Positions 1 through 5,857 of a stretch of 6,727 bases of DNA are shown piece after piece. Below the pieces are notes generated by a model. The model saw nothing but the letters and a program-made list of their open reading frames with translations, did no database searches and had not been told where the DNA came from. How positions within the stretch are numbered: position 1 is the first letter of the stretch; every line of letters begins with the position of its first letter. Source of the DNA: Clostridiales bacterium (GTDB taxonomy: Bacteria; Bacillota; Clostridia; Oscillospirales; Acutalibacteraceae); the NCBI GenBank assembly GCA_012728445.1, contig JAAYFA010000262.1:1-6727 (forward strand), written 5' to 3'. A program made the position numbers and the translations under genes.

Positions 1-647
1 AAAATAATCGGGATAATGGTGAACGCCGACACCATTAAAGTCGGCAACGCCAAGAGTGTTTTATGAAATTTTTTGTCAAGCAGGTCATTTATTTCCTCAA
101 TAAAGCTGAGCGGCTTTCTGCCCGACGACTTCATTTGATACGCACGGTAGCCGTCCTTGACAGAAGTAAAATAAATGCCTAAATAAACCAAAGCAAGGAT
201 TATTGAAAACACGCCGAACAAGAGTATCTTCATTGAATTATCCGGTTGCACATACCTGTATATTTGATCCACGGGATCAAACACTTCGCTGCCTGCATTG
301 GTGCCAAGGGTTCCGATGTCTTTCACATATTGCCACCCGAACCCTGTTATGTAAAGAATGAAGGCGATTTGGGTAGAAAAGTACATAAGACCCTTTACGA
401 GTTGACCATTAAACATATTGCCGGCACCCATTATAAAAAACGAAAGCTTGTTGCCGATATTCCCTTTGATAAACGCGTCTATCAATCCCTTTGTTTGACT
501 GCCAACGCTTTTAAAGGCTGACACGAATGCATGGCCAACACCTATTATTTTCTTTTTAAAAAGCTTCGGAAAGCCTGTGACTGCTTTGCCAATCTTGTAC
601 CCTGCTCTTTTAACCGGACTCAACCCCATCAGCTCATAATCGGTCAT
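1..647 (-). CDS. MalF-like sugar ABC transporter permease, N-terminal part (C-terminus outside window)
   Basis: This is the first 215 residues of a CUT1-type ABC permease, an inner-membrane subunit that would import malto-oligosaccharides with the adjacent binding protein. The start is an ATG at 647 (MTDYELMGLSPVKRAG), preceded by GGGGAGG at 655-661, a strong ribosome binding site 7 nt away. The frame stays open to position 1, so the C-terminal half, with the EAA loop that contacts the ATPase, is missing. A lysine-rich cytoplasmic N-terminus (about residues 1-66) precedes hydrophobic segments at about 83-103, 140-161 and 196-215. The stretch from KLSFFIMGAG to MYFSTQIAFILYI, and the GYRAY and LPTLMVSAFTIIPII segments, resemble MalF proteins of Firmicutes. 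It lies 121 nt downstream of the binding-protein gene with a hairpin between them. Family assignment is confident. The substrate is inferred from the neighbours malQ and the binding protein. A MalG-like partner is expected beyond the left edge. Confidence 0.88.
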   Translation of the reverse strand, partial: MTDYELMGLSPVKRAGYKIGKAVTGFPKLFKKKIIGVGHAFVSAFKSVGSQTKGLIDAFIKGNIGNKLSFFIMGAGNMFNGQLVKGLMYFSTQIAFILYITGFGWQYVKDIGTLGTNAGSEVFDPVDQIYRYVQPDNSMKILLFGVFSIILALVYLGIYFTSVKDGYRAYQMKSSGRKPLSFIEEINDLLDKKFHKTLLALPTLMVSAFTIIPII

Positions 648-654
648 AAAGAAT

Positions 655-661
655 CCTCCCC
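655..661 (-). promoter_or_regulatory. Ribosome binding site of the permease gene
   Basis: GGGGAGG on the minus strand lies 7 nt before the ATG at 647. It fixes the start of the permease gene, which is cut by the window edge. Confidence 0.8.
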
Positions 662-711
662 GCTCGTCTATTGATTACACTCAGCAGAAAACAGCCTGAT
701 GGTTTTTGGTT

Positions 712-742
712 GCCGGTCGGGCAGCACAGACGCCCGACCGGC
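712..742 (-). other. Intercistronic GC-rich hairpin between binding-protein and permease genes
   Basis: A perfect 11-bp inverted repeat (GCCGGTCGGGC at 712-722 and GCCCGACCGGC at 732-742) encloses a 9-nt loop. On the minus-strand transcript the stem is followed by AACCAAAAACC, not a U-run, so it is not a canonical rho-independent terminator. The plus-strand side also lacks a T-tract. It starts 26 nt past the stop codon of the solute-binding protein and ends 64 nt before the permease start. In many CUT1 operons, such as malE-malF of enteric bacteria, a structure in this position protects the upstream mRNA and lets the binding protein be made in excess of the membrane subunits. That role is inferred here. 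Confidence 0.75.
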
Positions 743-768
743 CGAGGTCATATTACTTTAAAATTTTG

Positions 769-1986
769 CTAAGCGGTAATTTGAGCAACCATGTCGTCAA
801 GCTGCTGTTGGATTGTTTTTGCATAGTTTCTCGCTTCCATTTCGGTTCCAAAGGCTTCCGCCGGTCCCCAGTAAGAACCGAGAACATCCTTTTGTGATGT
901 GGCGAACTCGTTTTGTGCCGCAAGAGCCCCCAAAGCCACATTTGCTTCAACTGCGCCACTTGCCGCTACTTTTAGATTTGATGGGCCTAATTCTCTTTTA
1001 GCAAAACGGGTTGCCTGACTTTGTTCATTGGTCAACCACTCTGCAAGTGCCATCGCATCAAGCGGACTCTTTGTCCCTTTGTTAACACCGATGAGTTTGT
1101 AACCGCCGAATGAGCCCATTTGGGTTTGAACGCCACCAACGGTAAATGTCGGCAGCTTTGTCGCGGCATAGTTCTCGCCTAACTTTTCCCTAATCTTATC
1201 CGCGTTCCATGTACCGGAAACACCTGCGCAGATTTTTTCGCCCATACCACCGGTTAAAACAGGATCATCGCCGGTGATAAATGCCGGGTTTGCCGTGAAT
1301 GCTTTAATGGCTTCGCCGACTTTTATGCCTGTTTCATTGTTAAAATCACAAGTTTGTTTGCCATCCGTTCCAATGCCGAGTTTGCCGCCGGCACCGAGGA
1401 AGAATGAAGCAATGTACCAGCCGTTTGATACGTCCATAAACACTTTTTTGTCAGCAGCCCCGGCTGCCGCAAGGATACCGTCGAGAGACTTTACTTGGTC
1501 TTCGCTGACGACACTCTTGTCGTAATAGAGGAAATAGCCGTTGTCTGCCGTCATCGGGTAGCCGTAAAGCTTACCGTCAAGGGTTGCAGCATCAATGGAG
1601 ACTTCCATGTTCGCCGCTTTGATGTCGGCAATGTTTTTGGTGATTTCATAGAGTGCGCCTGCACCAACGAAATCGCGAATCTGGTCGTTGGGGAATGAAA
1701 ATACATCCGCCGCCGCGTCGGGGTCTTCCAGGAACTTGGTTTTTGCTTCATCTTCGCCGACAACCCCGAGCGTAATGGTATACTCTTTATCGGGATTAGC
1801 CTTCTTGAACCCATCAACAAGTTCTTGAAGAAGGGCCTGGTCATCCTGTGCGCCCCACACCTTGAGGGTTACCTTTGTTTTTTCTGCCGGTACTGTCGTT
1901 TTGTCTGTTTCCCCACCGCATGCCGCTAGGCTGATTACCATGGTTACAGCCATCAACAGGGCAAGGATTTTAGCGAACTTTTTCAT
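769..1986 (-). CDS. Maltodextrin-type ABC transporter solute-binding lipoprotein
   Basis: This 405-residue extracellular solute-binding protein (family 1, MalE-like) would capture malto-oligosaccharides at the cell surface and hand them to the membrane permeases. Residues 1-23 form a lipoprotein signal: basic MKKFAK, a hydrophobic core, then the lipobox LAAC with the lipidated Cys at 23. A short Thr/Lys-rich linker follows, then the mature domain beginning around KVTLKVWGAQDD. The segments KLYGYPMTADNGYFLYYDKS and GVSGTWNADKIRE, and the C-terminal SYWGPAEAFGTEM region, are typical of this fold. The ATG at 1986 was chosen because AAGAGGT (1994-2000) sits 7 nt upstream and the signal peptide begins there. 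A longer frame from an ATG at 2073 would overlap malQ and place 29 charged residues before the signal. The gene lies 58 nt downstream of malQ, so co-transcription is likely. Family is near certain; ligand specificity is inferred from malQ. Confidence 0.93.
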   Translation of the reverse strand: MKKFAKILALLMAVTMVISLAACGGETDKTTVPAEKTKVTLKVWGAQDDQALLQELVDGFKKANPDKEYTITLGVVGEDEAKTKFLEDPDAAADVFSFPNDQIRDFVGAGALYEITKNIADIKAANMEVSIDAATLDGKLYGYPMTADNGYFLYYDKSVVSEDQVKSLDGILAAAGAADKKVFMDVSNGWYIASFFLGAGGKLGIGTDGKQTCDFNNETGIKVGEAIKAFTANPAFITGDDPVLTGGMGEKICAGVSGTWNADKIREKLGENYAATKLPTFTVGGVQTQMGSFGGYKLIGVNKGTKSPLDAMALAEWLTNEQSQATRFAKRELGPSNLKVAASGAVEANVALGALAAQNEFATSQKDVLGSYWGPAEAFGTEMEARNYAKTIQQQLDDMVAQITA

Positions 1987-1993
1987 TGCAGTT

Positions 1994-2000
1994 ACCTCTT
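1994..2000 (-). promoter_or_regulatory. Ribosome binding site deciding the start of the binding-protein gene
   Basis: AAGAGGT on the minus strand lies 7 nt before the ATG at 1986. It supports this start over the in-frame ATG at 2073, which would extend the protein into the malQ coding region. The rest of the 58-nt malQ-binding protein gap holds a weak 5-bp inverted repeat (TACGC at 2019-2023, GCGTA at 2029-2033) and no convincing promoter. Confidence 0.8.
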
Positions 2001-2044
2001 TCTTTTTTATATTTGTTATACGCTGAATGCGTACAGCAGATGAT

Positions 2045-3562
2045 TTAATCCGGGTCTTCTTTAAAAACCGCACATCGACTCTTAGGCTTTATTCTTGCGT
2101 AAAGCTCCGTTATACCCTTGATTTTTTCAGCCAACTCCGGTGTTAGGAGGGAGGGCGAAACCCGCCACATCCAATTTTTACCTATTGTGGAAGGGACGTT
2201 CATTCTTGCGGCATTATCCAGCTCAATCCAGTCTTGCAACTGCACAATGGCGGTATCCGCCACACTGGCAAAGGCGCCCTTAATCAGCGCTAATGGAAGT
2301 TGTTTTTTGTTTTTTGCGCAAAAGTAGTCCATCAAATACGCCAAATCTTTTGTCTTTTGGCGCTTACAAAAGCCCGCGACCGTATCATTATCATGCGTAC
2401 CGACATAAACGGTGGTATTTTTTTCATACTTAAAGGGAATATGCGGGTTGTCCTCATTACCGTCCGCCGCGAACAGCAAAACTTTCATCCCCGGGTAGCC
2501 GGATTTTTCAAGCAACTCTTTAACAGATGGGTGAAGAACGCCCAAGTCCTCCGCAATTATTCTTGCCGAACCGACGGCCAGATTTATGGCGTTTATCAAC
2601 TTTTCCCCCGGTCCCTCGCGCCATTCGCCGCCAATAGCTGTTTTGCTTTCCGGTGAAATGGCATAATACCTCGCAATACCGATAAAGTGATCAATCCGAA
2701 TCACATCAAAAAGCTTTGAGCAAGACGAAATGCGGCGTTTCCACCAATCAAAGTCGGTTTGTTCCATTGCCTGCCAATCATAAAGTGGGTTCCCCCACCG
2801 CTGCCCCGTTGCCGAAAAATAGTCCGGTGGCACGCCGGCAATATATAAAGGATGCCCGTTTTTGTCCATTTGAAAAAAATTCATATTCGCCCATATATCC
2901 GCACCGTCACCGGAAACATAGATGGGAATATCCCCAATTAAAGAAATTTCGTTTTTGCTGGCATAACTTTTCAAACTTGCCCATTGCTTGAAAAATTCAA
3001 ACTGGCAAAATTGCCAAAACTTAATTTCCGCCGCAAGCAGGGTTTTAAAATGGCTGACCGCCTGTCGCTCTCGCAACCGGATGGCATCGGGCCAGCTTTG
3101 AAAATCTTTGTGCCCAAAATGCTCCTTGAGAGCCATATATAAAGCATAGTCGTCAAGCCATTCGTTTTCGGATTCACAAAATTCGGTGAATGCTGTTTGA
3201 TTGATATCAAACTTACAAAAAGCCTCTTTCAACAATAAAAAACGATTGTAAAACAGTTTTTCATAATTGATGAATCCATTGATATCATCAAAATCCGATT
3301 TTTCGACCTGTGCGTCGCTCAATAAGCCTTGATTTCTCAGAATATCGATATCAATAAAATACGGGTTGCCGGCAAAAGCGGAAAAAGACTGATAGGGGCT
3401 GTCGCCAAACCCGGTGGGCCCTATCGGCAAAACCTGCCAGTAAGACTGCCCGGCCTCTTTTAAAAAATCTATAAAATCAAAGGCTGCCTTCCCAAGTGTG
3501 CCGATTCCGTAAGGAGAAGGCAAACTGCTCACAGGCAATAGAATCCCCGCTAATCTGTCCAC
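2045..3562 (-). CDS. malQ: 4-alpha-glucanotransferase (amylomaltase, GH77)
   Basis: This 505-residue cytoplasmic enzyme moves alpha-1,4-glucan segments between malto-oligosaccharides and releases glucose, so imported maltodextrins become longer substrates for phosphorylase. The length is that of the ~500-residue bacterial amylomaltases, without the N-terminal extension of the E. coli type. It begins with the conserved RLAGILLPVSSLPSPYGIGTLG and contains LPIGPTGFGDSPYQ (45-58), IGDIPIYVSGDGADIW (209-224) and GVPPDYFSATGQRWGNPLY (243-261). The catalytic set is complete: nucleophile D291 in RIDHF, acid/base E338 in AEDLG and D391 in THDNDT. The start is GTG at 3562, since an in-frame TAG lies five codons upstream (3575-3577) and AGGCGGGG (3569-3576) is a suitable ribosome binding site. 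It is the first gene after a good promoter and leads an operon with the sugar-binding lipoprotein and permease. Start and function are both well supported. Confidence 0.97.
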   Translation of the reverse strand: MDRLAGILLPVSSLPSPYGIGTLGKAAFDFIDFLKEAGQSYWQVLPIGPTGFGDSPYQSFSAFAGNPYFIDIDILRNQGLLSDAQVEKSDFDDINGFINYEKLFYNRFLLLKEAFCKFDINQTAFTEFCESENEWLDDYALYMALKEHFGHKDFQSWPDAIRLRERQAVSHFKTLLAAEIKFWQFCQFEFFKQWASLKSYASKNEISLIGDIPIYVSGDGADIWANMNFFQMDKNGHPLYIAGVPPDYFSATGQRWGNPLYDWQAMEQTDFDWWKRRISSCSKLFDVIRIDHFIGIARYYAISPESKTAIGGEWREGPGEKLINAINLAVGSARIIAEDLGVLHPSVKELLEKSGYPGMKVLLFAADGNEDNPHIPFKYEKNTTVYVGTHDNDTVAGFCKRQKTKDLAYLMDYFCAKNKKQLPLALIKGAFASVADTAIVQLQDWIELDNAARMNVPSTIGKNWMWRVSPSLLTPELAEKIKGITELYARIKPKSRCAVFKEDPD

Positions 3563-3568
3563 TATTAA

Positions 3569-3576
3569 CCCCGCCT
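3569..3576 (-). promoter_or_regulatory. Ribosome binding site for the GTG start of malQ
   Basis: AGGCGGGG on the minus strand, one mismatch from AGGAGG in its first six bases, lies 6 nt before the GTG at 3562. With the upstream in-frame TAG and the conserved N-terminal motif right after the GTG, it makes this non-ATG start the only reasonable one. Confidence 0.7.
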
Positions 3577-3626
3577 ATCTTTACCCTCAGGACAATTTTC
3601 TTTTGTATAGATGTTGTCTTTTGCCT

Positions 3627-3655
3627 ATTATACTATATTTATAAAAACATAGCAA
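3627..3655 (-). promoter_or_regulatory. Sigma-A-type promoter of the malQ-transporter operon
   Basis: On the minus strand a -35 hexamer TTGCTA (3650-3655, 4 of 6 matches to TTGACA) is followed, after exactly 17 nt, by a perfect -10 TATAAT (3627-3632). The surroundings are very AT-rich. The start of transcription would fall near 3620, giving a leader of about 58 nt before the GTG of malQ. It lies between the terminator of the upstream unit and malQ, where an operon promoter is expected. Confidence 0.72.
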
Positions 3656-3700
3656 TATTTGTTTAACAATCTACTAAATTATTGTACCAATTGCACTGTT

Positions 3701-3719
3701 TGGCATCCTTTTGTTGCCA
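3701..3719. promoter_or_regulatory. Possible regulator-binding inverted repeat upstream of the malQ promoter
   Basis: TGGCA (3701-3705) and TGCCA (3715-3719) form a 5-bp inverted repeat with 9 nt between, centred about 57 bp upstream of the -35 hexamer. An activator or repressor site for the maltose operon would fit this place. No known consensus is matched and arms this short can arise by chance, so this is only a candidate. Confidence 0.22.
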
Positions 3720-3750
3720 TTTTCGGTTGATGACAATGACTGCCTATTTC

Positions 3751-3791
3751 AAAAAGCACCCTAAGGGATTTTACTTCCCTTAGGGTGCTTT
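3751..3791 (-). terminator. Rho-independent terminator after the PHP-domain gene
   Basis: A perfect 16-bp stem (AAAGCACCCTAAGGGA at 3753-3768, TCCCTTAGGGTGCTTT at 3776-3791) has a 7-nt loop. On the minus-strand transcript it ends GTGC followed by five T (3755-3751). It begins 24 nt past the TAA-side end of the PHP gene and closes the right-hand operon before the malQ promoter. The plus-strand side has only three T, so it mainly acts on minus-strand transcripts. Confidence 0.93.
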
Positions 3792-3815
3792 GCATGTTCA
3801 ATTGCCAAAACTAAA

Positions 3816-4802
3816 TCATTCGAAAAATATTGGGTTCGTCAGGCTATATGCAAGGGGCGGAATCGGAACTCCGACATCTTTGGGCATCAATTTTTTTACC
3901 ACTTGTTTATAGATCATTTTTGAAATATTTTTATACTCGTACAGCACTTCCGCACGAACAAAGCCGTTTTCGACTACTTCTATTGCCGCATTCATCGTTC
4001 CGAACTTTTTTGCTTTTTGGTCGAATATAACGGTATCGTTATTATAAACCACCAAGCGGTGGCCTCTTTTGATTTTTTCCGCTTTCACCTGTACTTGAAT
4101 GCCTTTGTGCCACTCCACCGTTTCGCCAACAAAAGCCTCTCCGCAGGTTAAGTACAACATGGTTTTATTTCCGCCTTGGGTGATAAAACTATTGCCACTC
4201 TTCAGCGCGTCAAGGATATCCTCTTGCGTGTTGGACTTGGCATAGCAAACAGTTGTTGGCGTTGCCAAGAGGTTTGTGACATAATAATCTTTATGATAAT
4301 CACTCCCGCCAACAGCGCTGATACGCTTACCTTGCAGCAGCTGATTATGCCACCAGCGGATATTCGTCATATCATCTATATGCATAGGAGCGTTCCAGAC
4401 TTCCACACAGTCCATCGGGATCCCCTCCAATGGCAAATACCAAGTGCATCTTTTGCAAAACGGATGGTTGACGGAAATCAAGGCGCCGGCATCTTTTGCT
4501 TGATTGATAATTTTTATGTAATCTTCAAAGGATTGCAATTTATAAGGCGCCGAGATGGGCATCTTGACGCCAAAAACATTGAAATGTCCCGGCCTCCCCG
4601 TTACCTCCTCCCCCTGAATGATCAGCAAGTCGCCGTCATAATAGGGGGCATCCGCAGCCGGGAAGTTGTGGTCGGTAATAATCGCCCAGTCCAGCCCATT
4701 CTTTTTGCAACGCTCAATGAGCTCGGGTGTCGTCAAGTTACCGTCACTATTGCTTGTGTGCAAATGTGTATCGCCCTTAAGCCACTGTCTTTGGTTTGAC
4801 AT
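3816..4802 (-). CDS. PHP-domain metallohydrolase, CehA/McbA family
   Basis: This 328-residue protein belongs to the PHP (polymerase and histidinol phosphatase) metal-dependent hydrolase superfamily; the arrangement suits the CehA/McbA group. Metal-binding motifs appear in order: DTHLHTSNSDG (H13, H15, D20), ITDHN (D44, H45), GEEVTGRPGHFNVFG (E66, H73), VNHP (H113) and GGSDYH (D168, H170). VEVWNAP (133-139) is also typical. The C-terminal third (from about 215) is probably a beta-rich accessory domain. There is no signal peptide or membrane segment, so it is probably cytoplasmic. The ATG at 4802 was chosen because GGAGG (4808-4812) lies 5 nt upstream; an ATG at 4823 would put that site inside the gene. 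It follows asnA by 37 nt and ends before a terminator. Substrate is unknown: phosphoesterase or other ester or amide hydrolase activities occur in the superfamily. Confidence 0.9.
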   Translation of the reverse strand: MSNQRQWLKGDTHLHTSNSDGNLTTPELIERCKKNGLDWAIITDHNFPAADAPYYDGDLLIIQGEEVTGRPGHFNVFGVKMPISAPYKLQSFEDYIKIINQAKDAGALISVNHPFCKRCTWYLPLEGIPMDCVEVWNAPMHIDDMTNIRWWHNQLLQGKRISAVGGSDYHKDYYVTNLLATPTTVCYAKSNTQEDILDALKSGNSFITQGGNKTMLYLTCGEAFVGETVEWHKGIQVQVKAEKIKRGHRLVVYNNDTVIFDQKAKKFGTMNAAIEVVENGFVRAEVLYEYKNISKMIYKQVVKKLMPKDVGVPIPPLAYSLTNPIFFE

Positions 4803-4807
4803 GAGCG

Positions 4808-4812
4808 CCTCC
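4808..4812 (-). promoter_or_regulatory. Ribosome binding site deciding the start of the PHP gene
   Basis: GGAGG on the minus strand lies 5 nt before the ATG at 4802 and downstream of the alternative in-frame ATG at 4823, so the shorter protein is preferred. The PHP core (KGDTHLHT) begins only nine residues after the chosen start. Confidence 0.82.
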
Positions 4813-4839
4813 GAAAATAACACTGATTATAGTATTGAA

Positions 4840-5823
4840 CTACAGCAATTTGATATTATTGGCAGAGCATTCTTCCCGCATTTTTTGTGGCCATACGGAA
4901 GCATGGACTTCGCCGATATGCGCCTTATTTAATAGGAGCATGCACATCCTTGACTGGCCGATGCCGCCGCCAATGGTTAGAGGCAGTTTGTCCTCCAACA
5001 GCATCTTATGGAAGGGCAATGACAATCTTTCTTGCAAATTAAATTCGGCAATCTGGCTGAGCAGCACCGCTTTGTCAACGCGAATGCCCATGGAGGAAAG
5101 CTCAAGCGCGCAGTCAATTACAGAGTCGTAGACCACGATATCGCCGTTTAATGTCCAATCGTCATAGTCCGGCGCGCGCCCGCCGTGCCGGATGCCCGAC
5201 TTTAGTTTGCCGCCAATCTTTAACACAAACATCGCACCGTATTCTTTGACCGCCTCATACTCGCGCTGATCCGGTGTAAGCGCCGGATACTTGTCTGCTA
5301 ACTCCTGCGTAGTAACAAAAACAATTTCTTCAGGGAGGTCGGATTCCAATGACGGGTAAAGCATACGAACGCGGTTATCTGTTTCTAAAATTGATGTGTA
5401 TATCTTTTTTACTGTGCTTTTTAGGAAGTCAATGGTTCTGTCTTCGGGCAAAATGACCTTTTCCCAGTCCCACTGGTCTACATAAATTGAATGAATCACA
5501 TCGCTCACTTCATCCCTGCGAATAGCGTTCATGTCAGTATACAGCCCTGTCCCCGGTGTAAAGCCGTATTGGCCAAGGGCATATCTTTTCCACTTTGCCA
5601 AGCTTTGAACAACTTCGACAATTTCGCCGGTTTCAAGTATATCGAAAGCCACGGGGCGTTCAACACCACTTAAGTTGTCGTTGAGTCCCTCTGATTTTAA
5701 AACAAAAAGCGGGGCGGATACTCTTGTAAGAAAGAGCTTTCCGCTGAGAACCGTCTCAAAAGTATCTTTGATAAATTTGATTGCCGCCGCCGTTTCCAAT
5801 AGATTTAGTTTTGACCGGTACAT
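4840..5823 (-). CDS. asnA: Aspartate-ammonia ligase (asparagine synthetase A)
   Basis: This 327-residue cytoplasmic enzyme makes asparagine from aspartate, ammonia and ATP (giving AMP and pyrophosphate). It has the class II aminoacyl-tRNA-synthetase-like fold. The length matches the ~330-residue family. Conserved blocks are all present: NDNLSG (48-53), SLAKWKR (74-80), GTGLYTDMNAIRRDE (91-105), HSIYVDQWDWE (111-121), IGGKL (203-207), RAPDYDDW (216-223), LNGDI (225-229), ELSSMGIRVD (241-250) and GGGIGQSR (285-292). No key residue looks changed. The ATG at 5823 (MYRSKLNLLET) was chosen because GGAG (5832-5835) lies 8 nt upstream; a TTG at 5844 would extend the frame by seven residues but put that site inside the gene. 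It starts 34 nt after the oxidoreductase and ends 37 nt before the PHP gene, so it is probably co-transcribed with both. AsnA as the middle gene of such an operon is somewhat unusual. Confidence 0.97.
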   Translation of the reverse strand: MYRSKLNLLETAAAIKFIKDTFETVLSGKLFLTRVSAPLFVLKSEGLNDNLSGVERPVAFDILETGEIVEVVQSLAKWKRYALGQYGFTPGTGLYTDMNAIRRDEVSDVIHSIYVDQWDWEKVILPEDRTIDFLKSTVKKIYTSILETDNRVRMLYPSLESDLPEEIVFVTTQELADKYPALTPDQREYEAVKEYGAMFVLKIGGKLKSGIRHGGRAPDYDDWTLNGDIVVYDSVIDCALELSSMGIRVDKAVLLSQIAEFNLQERLSLPFHKMLLEDKLPLTIGGGIGQSRMCMLLLNKAHIGEVHASVWPQKMREECSANNIKLL

Positions 5824-5831
5824 CTTTTCAA

Positions 5832-5835
5832 CTCC
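5832..5835 (-). promoter_or_regulatory. Ribosome binding site of asnA
   Basis: GGAG on the minus strand lies 8 nt before the ATG at 5823. It supports this start against the upstream in-frame TTG at 5844. The 34-nt gap to the preceding gene shows no promoter or hairpin. Confidence 0.65.
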
Positions 5836-5857
5836 GAATATCAATATCTGGTTTTTT

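Noticed and set aside
246..521. A 91-codon plus-strand open frame opposite the permease.
   Set aside because: It is antisense to a hydrophobic, family-matching permease in the other strand and resembles no known protein.
2019..2033. A small inverted repeat (TACGC, 5-nt loop, GCGTA) between malQ and the binding-protein gene.
   Set aside because: The 5-bp stem is too weak for a terminator, no U-tract follows, and arms of this length are expected by chance.
1987..2073. An in-frame N-terminal extension of the binding protein from an ATG at 2073, overlapping the end of malQ.
   Set aside because: It would place 29 mostly basic residues before a normal lipoprotein signal, and the strong ribosome binding site (1994-2000) sits right before the ATG at 1986.
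3563..3815. Possible small RNA, tRNA or CRISPR in the largest intergenic region.
   Set aside because: I saw no cloverleaf, repeat array or riboswitch-like structure. The terminator and promoter account for its visible signals.
4176..4799. A 207-codon open frame on the plus strand opposite the PHP gene.
   Set aside because: The minus-strand PHP gene has complete family motifs. The plus-strand translation shows no recognisable domain and no good ribosome binding site.
4826..4831. A perfect TATAAT on the minus strand between asnA and the PHP gene, a possible internal promoter.
   Set aside because: No acceptable -35 hexamer lies 16-18 nt upstream, and the leader would be only about 17 nt. The short gaps suit read-through from upstream genes.
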